A DNA stretch of 64,000 bases from an uncultured Prevotellaceae bacterium. Its GTDB lineage: Bacteria; Bacteroidota; Bacteroidia; Bacteroidales; Bacteroidaceae. Positions 8,170 through 15,096 of the stretch are shown in pieces. The stretch spans positions 18,756-82,755 of the forward strand of contig CADCCB010000015.1 in NCBI GenBank assembly GCA_902799905.1, written 5' to 3'. Positions within the stretch are counted from its first letter, which is position 1. Each line of letters starts with the position of its first letter. The notes beneath the pieces are model-generated. The model was not told the DNA's origin. It was given only the letters and a program-made list of their open reading frames with translations, and made no database searches. The translations under genes and the position numbers were made by a program.

Positions 8170-8708
8170 TGTGGATTATTTTCGATGGAATATTCGTGGT
8201 TGTTGAGGTTTCTTTCAGTCGTTTCGCTTTTCCCTTTCCGATGCTCTCCATGAGCCATCGGAATGCCTTCTTTGGGGGGTAAGGAAGCATTCCTTCGGCT
8301 GTTGCAAAGCATTGGAATGGGTCGTTGGAAGCATTCGGATGCCCCGTCCGAGGCATTGCGATGGATGACTGTGCTCTGTGTTTTCCACTCGCGCAGTTTG
8401 TCAATCTCCGCCTTGTCGTGCTGGATGAAGTCGCGACAGATAGCCTTCGTCAAATCGGTCAATTGACCCTTGTTACACCCCGAATCGCCCACCAGATTGG
8501 CCATTTTGCTGCACATTTCCTTCCACGAGCGGTCAGGATACTGAAATTCTGCGCCGCTGATATGTGCGGCAAGTGAGGGGAAAAGCATCCGAACGAGGGG
8601 TTCGTGCATGTCTTTTGAGGCCTGTGAGAGCAGTAATTTGATACATTCTGTACCTTTTCCAGGCTTTGGCATCTCAGGAGCCTTGTTGGTTGTAATGTCG
8701 TATTTCAT
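8160..8708 (-). CDS. Hypothetical protein with repeat-derived C-terminus
   Basis: Predicted soluble protein of 182 residues, no signal peptide. I do not recognise a family. The first about 115 residues look like a normal basic/acidic helical domain (LLLSQASKDMHEPLVRMLFP, CNKGQLTDLTKAICRDFI). From about residue 115 to 155 the reading frame passes through a GC-rich dispersed repeat (8240-8366), also found non-coding at 28520-28665. The tail SIENNPQID comes from the duplicated block. The C-terminal third was therefore probably assembled from repeat DNA, or the original stop codon has been lost. No clear -7 box was found upstream. Confidence 0.6.
   Translation of the reverse strand: MKYDITTNKAPEMPKPGKGTECIKLLLSQASKDMHEPLVRMLFPSLAAHISGAEFQYPDRSWKEMCSKMANLVGDSGCNKGQLTDLTKAICRDFIQHDKAEIDKLREWKTQSTVIHRNASDGASECFQRPIPMLCNSRRNASLPPKEGIPMAHGEHRKGKSETTERNLNNHEYSIENNPQID
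8240..8366 (-). repeat. GC-rich dispersed repeat, copy 1 (inside a reading frame)
   Basis: Read on the minus strand, the segment is built of alternating words CATTCCRATGC, CATCCGAATGC, GGAATGCTTCCTTACCCCCC and their near-complements. The same words in the same order, including the CTTCCTTACCCCCC core, occur on the plus strand at 28520-28665. Confidence 0.7.
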
Positions 8709-8938
8709 TGATTATTAGTATTTTAGATAAAACATTGGTGTTGCATTTTAGGGTGTCCGAACAGTTGTTCAACTGTTCAACTGTTCGGTTGCCCAACTGA
8801 ACTAAGTTCGGTCATTTATTGTCCTCTGTCCTTATTTCTCTACCCGGCCTCCAAGTGGCAGCGTCTCCGAACTGCATAGATACGAAAAATCCTGCTCACC
8901 TCTTACAGCAAGCAGGATCTATTTTTAATTAATAAGTT
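8709..8938 (-). other. Intergenic region downstream of the GH67 gene
   Basis: 230 nt without a gene. It contains the GH67-side terminator (8884-8919) and a perfect 10-bp inverted repeat CGAACAGTTG / CAACTGTTCG at 8758-8767 and 8778-8787, whose loop repeats the same half-site (CAACTGTTC). That gives a cluster of three to four AACTGTTC-like half-sites upstream of the gene at 8708, compatible with an operator. Confidence 0.5.
8884..8919 (-). terminator. Rho-independent terminator of the xylan operon
   Basis: On the minus strand the stem ATCCTGCT (8918-8911) pairs with AGCAGGAT (8896-8889) and is followed by a run of five T. It lies 20 nt beyond the GH67 stop, closing the symporter-GH10-GH43-sigma-GH67 operon. 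Confidence 0.8.
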
Positions 8939-10708
8939 TTAGCGGACAGCAAATGAGCCGAAATAGTCGAGGCATGTGTCGCGCCATTCCTGGGCATCAT
9001 GTAACTGCTTATGGAGTTTCGCGTCAACCTCCTGCCAGCGTTGCTCGTCGATATATGGACGGGCCTCCTGCCAAATGCGGATGAAGTCCTCTACCTCGCT
9101 GACACCACGATTGTAGCGATACTGCATCTCCTCCCAAAGGGTGCGGCCACTCAGGGTGCGGTAGTCCCAAGGCAGGTGGTGGAACCAGAGCAGATAGCGC
9201 TCAGGACAGGTGGCAGGACTATCGTACAGGGTGCAGTAGGGCTCGCGATACTGGCGGGTAGCACCGGTGCCACGGGTGGAACGGTCGAAGCCGATACCGG
9301 CGGCGTCGGCCTTGTGATAGTAGACCGGACACCACTCCAGTGGATATTCTGCCTTGAAGCCGTCGGGCTCAGGACCCATGTGGTGGTCGAACTTGAAGAT
9401 ATGGTGCAGTCCCAGCGGCATCATGTAGTCCACGCAGGCCTCACGGCTCCTCAGCATCATGCCCTTTAGTCCACACTCCTCATTGAAGGTGAGACCGAGC
9501 CATTCGCTTGCTATTTGTTCCGATGAAATGGCGGGATTCCACGCCAGTCGGCCGAAGGCGTACCAGTTGGCCTGGGCGAAGTGGTGACCGCACCAGTTGG
9601 TGTCGAGTCCGATGTTGGCCACGCCGGCGATGCCCACCAGACGGGAGGGCTCCACGTAGGAGAAGAACTCCTTCCACATGGGGGCGAGGAAGACGAGGTG
9701 GTCGCCCTGACCCAGATATTCCTGTGTGATCTGCAGTTCGGCCATCTGCTTCGTTTGCTTCATCTGGTCAAAGATGGGGGCATAGGGCTCACGCGGCTGG
9801 AAGTCGAGCGGGCCGTTCTTCGACTGGAGGATGACGTTGTCGCGGAATTGGCCGTCGAGGTCGGCAAACTCGCTGACAGCCTGCATCACGCGGTCTTCGC
9901 CCTTATGCTTGGCACCATAGACGAACGAGCGCCACATGACAATGCCCCCGTAGGGCTTGAGGGCGTCGGCCAGCATGTTGGCTCCATCGGCATGCGTGCG
10001 GCCATAGTCGAAGGGACCAGGCTGCCCCTCGCTGTTGGCCTTAACGAGGAAACCGCCGAAGTCAGGTATCAGTCGGTAAATCTCTTTCGCCTTGTTGTTC
10101 CACCAGCGGCGCACCTGCGGATTCAGCGGGTCGGCAGTACGGGTAGCACCCAGTGCCTTCGGCGAACCGAAGTTGACGGACAGATAGACACGGATGCCCC
10201 AAGGGCGCAGGATGTCGGCTATCTCCTTCACCTTGTTCAGATAGGCCGTCGTGAGCATCTTTGGCGATGCATTCACGTTGTTGAGCACCGTGCCGTTGAT
10301 GCCGATGGAGGCACATGCCTCGGCGTAGGAGTTTATCAACTGAGCATTGAGGGGTGAGGACGGAGAACCGTCCCAGAAGATGCTGTTGCCTGCATAGCCA
10401 CGCTCGATGGAACCGTCGATATTGTCCCAGTGGTTGAGGATGCGCAGCCGGAAGTAGGGGTGCGACTCGCCCTGCTCGCCTCGCAGACAGGCATACTTGC
10501 CGTAGAGCAGGCCCTGCTGTGTGCGGGCTTTCACTACACGGCCCTCGATGCGGTAGCCGTCGTCGAGCGGCATGGCGGGGTCCAATTGCAGGGTGATACT
10601 TTTCATGGCCGTGCTGTCGTAGCGCAACCACAGGCGGCTGCCATCCTCGGCATGTGCTTTGAAAGAAAGGATGAATGATAAAACAAGGAAAAGGGCGTAT
10701 TTCTTCAT
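8939..10708 (-). CDS. GH67 alpha-glucuronidase (xynF-like)
   Basis: Exported enzyme of 589 residues (signal peptide MKKYALFLVLSFILSFKAHA) that should remove 4-O-methyl-glucuronic acid from the non-reducing end of xylo-oligosaccharides. GH67 signatures present are HWDNIDGSIERGYAG, the acid Glu in NSEGQPGP (about 225), and the two catalytic carboxylates in PLDFQPREPY (about 302) and AELQITQEYLG (about 323). The N-terminal domain before the HWDN motif is only about 85 residues after the signal peptide, shorter than I expect for GH67. Its ATG overlaps the sigma-factor stop (ATGA). A longer frame starts upstream at 10852 but only overlaps the sigma gene. Confidence 0.95.
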   Translation of the reverse strand: MKKYALFLVLSFILSFKAHAEDGSRLWLRYDSTAMKSITLQLDPAMPLDDGYRIEGRVVKARTQQGLLYGKYACLRGEQGESHPYFRLRILNHWDNIDGSIERGYAGNSIFWDGSPSSPLNAQLINSYAEACASIGINGTVLNNVNASPKMLTTAYLNKVKEIADILRPWGIRVYLSVNFGSPKALGATRTADPLNPQVRRWWNNKAKEIYRLIPDFGGFLVKANSEGQPGPFDYGRTHADGANMLADALKPYGGIVMWRSFVYGAKHKGEDRVMQAVSEFADLDGQFRDNVILQSKNGPLDFQPREPYAPIFDQMKQTKQMAELQITQEYLGQGDHLVFLAPMWKEFFSYVEPSRLVGIAGVANIGLDTNWCGHHFAQANWYAFGRLAWNPAISSEQIASEWLGLTFNEECGLKGMMLRSREACVDYMMPLGLHHIFKFDHHMGPEPDGFKAEYPLEWCPVYYHKADAAGIGFDRSTRGTGATRQYREPYCTLYDSPATCPERYLLWFHHLPWDYRTLSGRTLWEEMQYRYNRGVSEVEDFIRIWQEARPYIDEQRWQEVDAKLHKQLHDAQEWRDTCLDYFGSFAVR

Positions 10709-11202
10709 ATGATGTGGCGAAGTTGGTTTCTGACTTGTTTGCGGGCCATGCCGAGACGATATTCCACGGCCTTGTAGGGCTGTCCCGTCGTGCGGCAGAT
10801 GTCGCTGATGGGCATGGCTCCATAGATGTGTAAGCGGTAGAGTTCGCGGCATTCCTTCGGCACTCGGGCCAGTCCGCGCTCCAGTTGTTCGTTGATCTCA
10901 CGCACGGAGAGCACCGACTCGGCAGAGTCGGCCGTGGCCGTCGTGCTGTATAGCCGATGCTCCACATCCTGGCGAATGCTGTGATGGCGGTACCAGTCGG
11001 TGATGAGGTTGCGGCAGAGGGTATAGACCAGGTTGGGCAGGGTGGTCTCGTTGATGGGACGCTGGCCGTTGAGCAGGCGCAGGAACACTTCCTGCACCAG
11101 GTCTTCAGCCTCGTCGATGTTTTGTAGACGAAGCAGCACAAAGGCGAGAATCTCGCCTCTGTGCTTGCTGTAATAGTCTGCTATGATAGACTGGTTATTC
11201 AT
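10705..11202 (-). CDS. ECF-type RNA polymerase sigma-70 factor inside the xylan operon
   Basis: Sigma factor of 165 residues. Region 2 (about 8-75) has EDLVQEVFLRLL and NLVYTLCRNLITDWYR; region 4 (about 108-160) has LARVPKECRELYRLHIYG and a helix-turn-helix SDICRTTGQPYKAVEYRLGMARKQV. Its start overlaps the GH43 gene by 8 nt and its stop overlaps the GH67 start by 4 nt, so it is translationally embedded between two catabolic enzymes. No anti-sigma gene (FecR type) or SusC/D pair is next to it, unlike the usual Bacteroidetes ECF loci. It may amplify expression of this cluster or of remote polysaccharide loci; the target is unknown. Confidence 0.92.
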   Translation of the reverse strand: MNNQSIIADYYSKHRGEILAFVLLRLQNIDEAEDLVQEVFLRLLNGQRPINETTLPNLVYTLCRNLITDWYRHHSIRQDVEHRLYSTTATADSAESVLSVREINEQLERGLARVPKECRELYRLHIYGAMPISDICRTTGQPYKAVEYRLGMARKQVRNQLRHII

Positions 11203-12196
11203 TCACCACGGTCTGGATAGTTCCGTCCTCGTTGTAGAACAGGCGCTGCACCTTCAGCGAGCGCAGGTGGGTGATGTCGTTGGAGGGCACGCAGTCATGA
11301 TAGAGCAGGTACCACTGGCCCTTGAACTCCACGATGCAGTGGTGCGTAGTCCAGCCTACGACGGGCTCGAGGATGACGCCCTGATAGGTGAAGGGACCGT
11401 AGGGGTTGTCACCGATGGCGTAGCACAGGAAGTGGCTGTCGCCGGTAGAGTAGGAGAAGTAGTACTTGCCGTTGTACTTGTGCATCCAGGAGGCCTCGAA
11501 GAAACGGTGCGGATCACCGGCCTTCAGCGGTTGACCGTCCTTGTCGATGACGAGCACGGGACGAGGAGCCTCTGCAAACTGCATGAGGTCGTCGGTCATG
11601 CGGGCCATCAGACTGGGCAGTGCAGGCATGTCGGGAGCCGTGAAGAGTTGCGTCTTACGGTCGGGGGCAGGGCCGAGGTCGATGCCTTCCTTCAGCACCT
11701 TCTGGGGAGCCACGTTCCACTGCAACTGTCCACCCCACAGACCGCCATAGTAGCAGTACACCTGTCCGTCGTCATCCTTGAACACGCAGGGGTCGATGCT
11801 GTAGGCACCGCGGATGGGATGTTCCTGGGCAATGAACGGGCCCTCGGGACGGTCGGCGATGGCTACGCCGAGGTGGAACACGCCATTATAGTCTTTGGCC
11901 GAGAAGATGAGGTAGTACTTGCCGTCTTTCTCTACGACATCGCTGTCCCACATCTGCTTCTCTGCCCATTTCACGTCCTTCACGTCGAGGATGACACCAT
12001 GGTCGGTGGCGTCGCCGTTCTCCACATCGTCGAACGACAGCACATGATAGTCCTTCATCTGGAAGTGACCGCCGTCATCATCGAAGGCGGCACCTGCCTC
12101 CCAGTCGTGAGAGGGATAGATGAAGAGTTTACCGTTAAACACGTGGGCCGCGGGGTCGGCCATGTAGTCACTGGGGAAAAGATACCTTGCTTTCAT
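11195..12196 (-). CDS. GH43 beta-xylosidase / arabinofuranosidase (xynB-like)
   Basis: Enzyme of 333 residues without a signal peptide, so cytoplasmic. It should release xylose (or arabinose) from short oligosaccharides imported by the symporter. The five-bladed GH43 residues are visible: base Asp14 in MADPAAHVF, the pKa-modulating Asp in SIDPCVF (about 134) and acid Glu in FFEASWMHKYNGKYY (about 234). Sequence and genomic context resemble the XynB xylosidase of Prevotella. It sits 184 nt downstream of the GH10 gene across a repeat-rich gap and overlaps the sigma factor. Confidence 0.94.
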   Translation of the reverse strand: MKARYLFPSDYMADPAAHVFNGKLFIYPSHDWEAGAAFDDDGGHFQMKDYHVLSFDDVENGDATDHGVILDVKDVKWAEKQMWDSDVVEKDGKYYLIFSAKDYNGVFHLGVAIADRPEGPFIAQEHPIRGAYSIDPCVFKDDDGQVYCYYGGLWGGQLQWNVAPQKVLKEGIDLGPAPDRKTQLFTAPDMPALPSLMARMTDDLMQFAEAPRPVLVIDKDGQPLKAGDPHRFFEASWMHKYNGKYYFSYSTGDSHFLCYAIGDNPYGPFTYQGVILEPVVGWTTHHCIVEFKGQWYLLYHDCVPSNDITHLRSLKVQRLFYNEDGTIQTVVNE

Positions 12197-12380
12197 AAAC
12201 TGTTGGTTTTTTATTTCGATTTTTCGTTTAATCGTTTCCTCGTTTTCTCGTTTCCTCGATTATTCGGGTAATCGGGTAATCGGGTAATCGGGTAATCGAT
12301 GTTCCGATATGTCGATATCTCGATATCTCGATATTTCGATGTTTCGATGTCTCGATATTTCGATGTTTCGATGTCTCGAA
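12197..12380 (-). repeat. Octamer-period repeat array between GH10 and GH43 genes
   Basis: About 150 nt of short-period DNA: TCGTTTCC/TCGTTTTC units (about 12227-12258), four perfect CGGGTAAT units (12265-12296), then about nine TCGATATC/TCGATATTT/TCGATGTT units (12296-12378). The period is 8 nt, locally 9. It carries no gene and separates two genes of one operon. A relative of the TCGATATT array occurs at 24366-24453. Confidence 0.85.
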
Positions 12381-13490
12381 TTATTTGAAGATCTTGATAA
12401 TCTCATTCACCACTGGCTTCTCCTTGTACTGGCGGTCGAAGAGCAGGGGGTAGTTGGTGCGCCCCTTGATGGGCCAGCCGTTGAGCCATGAACCACCGTC
12501 GCTGACGCCCCACAGGTTGATGCGGCTGATCTGATGGCGGTGCTTGTAGTAGATATTAAAAATGTCGAGCCAGCGCTTGTCCACTTCTTTCTGCTTGGCA
12601 GCGGGCAGTCCATCGGTGTAGGGGTTGAACTTCTTCTGAAGTTCGAAGTTCTGGGCGATGTCGGCACCACCGAAGCCCTCGGGGTTGGGCAATACGTTCA
12701 TGTCGAGTTCGGTAATCATCACCTTTACGCCACAGGCTGCGAAAGCATCGATGCTTTTCTCATATTCCTCCAGGTCGGGATAGTCCAGACCGTTGTGGCT
12801 CTGCATGCCCACACCGTCGATGCGCAGACCCTTGGCTTTCAGGTTCTTCACCAGTCGGCAGACGGCCTCACGCTTCTTCTCACCGGCCATCGAGTAGTCG
12901 TTGTAGTAGAGTTCAGCGTCAGGGTCGGCCTCATGAGCCGCGCGGAAGGCGATCTCGATGAACTCCTCACCCAACAGGTTGTAATAATGCGATTTGCGGA
13001 ACGAACCGTCGTCATTGATAGCCTCATTGACCACATCCCAGCCGTGCACCTGACCCTTATAGTGGCCTACCACGGTCTTGATGTGTTTGATGATGCGGGC
13101 CTTCAACACCTCTTTCGAGGCAGGACTGGCGGCATAGCCATTGGTGAACCACCAGTCGGGGGCCTGTGAGTGCCACACCAGGCAGTGACCGATGACTTTC
13201 AGTTTATGCTGCTCGCAATAACTCACGAATTTATCGGCCACGCGGAAGTCGAAGATACCCTCAGCGGGAGCCAGCGACTCTGGCTTCATGCAGTTCTCGG
13301 CTACGGCACAGTTGAAGTGCTTGTCCACGATGGCATCGCCCTCGGGCACCTGTCCGTCACTCTGCCATTGATTGATTGCTGCGCCGATGAGGCAGTACTT
13401 GCCAATGGCGTCCTTCAGTCCCTGCTGAGCCATTGATGCCAGCGGCATCATGGCCAGACAGAGTGATAATATCTTAATATTCATATTCAT
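12381..13490 (-). CDS. GH10 endo-1,4-beta-xylanase (xynA-like)
   Basis: Exported xylanase of 369 residues. Signal peptide MNMNIKILSLCLAMMPLASMA is followed by a single GH10 (beta/alpha)8 barrel and no carbohydrate-binding module. The acid/base Glu is in WDVVNEAIND (about 154) and the nucleophile Glu in MITELDMNV (about 260); HCLVWHSQAP is also conserved. It is translationally coupled to the symporter gene (TAATG overlap at 13490). It would cleave xylan outside the inner membrane to feed the symporter and the GH43/GH67 enzymes. Confidence 0.96.
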   Translation of the reverse strand: MNMNIKILSLCLAMMPLASMAQQGLKDAIGKYCLIGAAINQWQSDGQVPEGDAIVDKHFNCAVAENCMKPESLAPAEGIFDFRVADKFVSYCEQHKLKVIGHCLVWHSQAPDWWFTNGYAASPASKEVLKARIIKHIKTVVGHYKGQVHGWDVVNEAINDDGSFRKSHYYNLLGEEFIEIAFRAAHEADPDAELYYNDYSMAGEKKREAVCRLVKNLKAKGLRIDGVGMQSHNGLDYPDLEEYEKSIDAFAACGVKVMITELDMNVLPNPEGFGGADIAQNFELQKKFNPYTDGLPAAKQKEVDKRWLDIFNIYYKHRHQISRINLWGVSDGGSWLNGWPIKGRTNYPLLFDRQYKEKPVVNEIIKIFK

Positions 13491-14938
13491 TATTTATTGT
13501 TACGTGCTTCAATCTCTTTATTAATCTCGTCCAGTCTCTCATCTGTCAGAGGATACTTGTAAATCAGGAGTCCTACAACAATCAGCAGAACGGCAGGAAT
13601 GATGCAGGTGAATATAAGGATGGCATTTTGGGCAATGTCAGAATATTTATTCAATTCTGTATAGTAGGCATTTACTGGACCACTGATGAATGATGCCAGG
13701 AATACTACTACGAAGATGCTAAGTACCAACTGCAGGCACTTGCTTGCCTTGAACTCCTGCCACATCTCACCGAAAGTAACAGGCTTCTCTGGAGTGGTGG
13801 TAATATTCTCCTTGCTGCCCATAAAGCATAGCATCAAAAGGAAGAAACCTACAATAGCGAAGATACCTGTAACAGTGAACCATGCCATAGGATCGGTAGC
13901 CAGAGCAGACTCCTCAGTGGCAAAGTTAAAACCAATCCATCCCATGGCCAGAGGCGTAATCCAACCTGCCACGGAGAAACCAGCCTTGAAGGCAACACCA
14001 GCAAGAGCATTTACTGTGGCAGCGGGCCTGTTGCCTGTACGGTACTCAGACTCGGTGATGACTTCAGGAACCAATGCCCACATCAGTGAACCTACCAGCA
14101 GACCGACACCCGTCATAAGTTTAACTAACATGATAACTGTGACGGGAATTTTAGCATCTAATACATTAATAACGAATAATGTCCATTTACTGCTACTGAC
14201 ATCATCGAATTTGCCGATGTAAAACAAAAAGGCAAATCCTACCAAACCGATGGTAAGAAGGGTATAATAAAGCCCTTTCTTACCCAACCATCTTTTCAGC
14301 GTGGGCAGTAGAGGTAAGATAATGAAAGCAGGAATGGTGCCAATAGCCATAAATATTGCTTGTTCCCAATTGATAGCAGAATGGATGCACAAAGCGAGTC
14401 CGATGGGGAAACCGGCCTGAACAATAATCTGACCGATGTTGGCACACACCATTCGTGTAGAAGTAAGGATAAGCACCTCATCGTTGTCACGGGTCATACT
14501 GGCCATGATGGAGCCGTAAGGGATGTTGACCACCGAATAGATCATGCTCAGCACGGTATAACTGACTGTAGCATAAATCATCTTCATTGTCATAGACCAC
14601 TCGGCAACCTGAGGAAGCATCAGCAGGCAGGCAGCAACCGTAAGGGGAATGCCTCCATAAAGAAGATAAGTACGATATTTGCCTAACTTGGGATTGCGGT
14701 TATCGATATAACGTCCCACAATAGGACTCCAGAAACAGTCAATGAGTCGAACTGTAAGAATCAGTCCACTGACAAAGGCTGGATTAATTTTCAATACCGT
14801 GGTAAGGTAAATCATCAGGTAGCATGCTACCGTCTGGAAAATCAGGTTCTGCGCCAGGTCACCCGAGCCGAAGCCGATGCGCTGGAGCCATGAAAGTTTG
14901 TAGAATCCTTTTGATTCTTGAGCGTTAACTGTTGACAT
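13490..14938 (-). CDS. GPH-family sugar:cation symporter (xynD-like)
   Basis: Integral membrane transporter of 482 residues with about 12 TM helices. The N-terminal signature LSWLQRIGFGSGDLAQNL and the block GRYIDNRNPKLGKYRTYLLYG are typical of glycoside-pentoside-hexuronide symporters (MelB/XynD group). It is first in the operon symporter-GH10-GH43-sigma-GH67 and presumably imports xylo-oligosaccharides. The ATG at 14938 is preferred over 14968 because the -7 box (14966-14973) overlaps the upstream codon. Confidence 0.93.
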   Translation of the reverse strand: MSTVNAQESKGFYKLSWLQRIGFGSGDLAQNLIFQTVACYLMIYLTTVLKINPAFVSGLILTVRLIDCFWSPIVGRYIDNRNPKLGKYRTYLLYGGIPLTVAACLLMLPQVAEWSMTMKMIYATVSYTVLSMIYSVVNIPYGSIMASMTRDNDEVLILTSTRMVCANIGQIIVQAGFPIGLALCIHSAINWEQAIFMAIGTIPAFIILPLLPTLKRWLGKKGLYYTLLTIGLVGFAFLFYIGKFDDVSSSKWTLFVINVLDAKIPVTVIMLVKLMTGVGLLVGSLMWALVPEVITESEYRTGNRPAATVNALAGVAFKAGFSVAGWITPLAMGWIGFNFATEESALATDPMAWFTVTGIFAIVGFFLLMLCFMGSKENITTTPEKPVTFGEMWQEFKASKCLQLVLSIFVVVFLASFISGPVNAYYTELNKYSDIAQNAILIFTCIIPAVLLIVVGLLIYKYPLTDERLDEINKEIEARNNK

Positions 14939-14965
14939 AATTGATTGTTTTGTTATTTTTGCTTG

Positions 14966-14973
14966 CAAAGATA
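14966..14973 (-). promoter_or_regulatory. -7 box of the xylan operon
   Basis: Minus-strand TATCTTTG; a start of transcription about 7 nt downstream leaves a leader of about 22 nt to the ATG at 14938. No obvious -33 TTTG at 19 nt, so activation by a regulator is plausible. The divergent esterase promoter is 110 nt away. Confidence 0.6.
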
Positions 14974-15081
14974 GTCTTTTTCTTCTGATTTCATCTTTCC
15001 TTTTGTATCATAAGTCTATTGTAATTGTTTCATAAGCGAAAAAAGTCTATTGTTTTTCCGCCCTATATGGAAAAAATAGTG

Positions 15082-15089
15082 TACATTTG
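15082..15089 (+). promoter_or_regulatory. -7 box immediately before the esterase start codon
   Basis: TACATTTG ends only 7 nt before the ATG at 15097, so transcripts started at the usual distance would be leaderless or nearly so. Confidence 0.55.
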
Positions 15090-15096
15090 CAGAGTT

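Larger units (their letters stand above)
7567..8191 (-). repeat. Duplicated block, copy B (about 620 bp)
   Basis: Second copy of the block at 5252-5877, including the -7 box at 8092-8099 and the 12-bp inverted repeat at 8136-8169. Its upstream end supplies the last codons (EYSIENNPQID) of the gene at 8160-8708. Confidence 0.85.

Noticed and set aside
10062-11141. 359-codon frame overlapping the sigma factor and GH67 genes on the same strand
   Set aside because: It is an out-of-frame shadow of both genes (Arg/Ser/Pro-rich); the two real genes overlap by ATGA.
12265-12378. Octamer arrays considered as a CRISPR array
   Set aside because: The period is 8-9 nt with no unique spacers, far too short for CRISPR repeats, and no cas genes are present.
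12309-12491. Short frame encoding a repeated Ser/Arg/Asp-rich peptide across the octamer array
   Set aside because: The repeat peptide is simply translation of the TCGATATT array; it then runs antisense into the GH10 gene.
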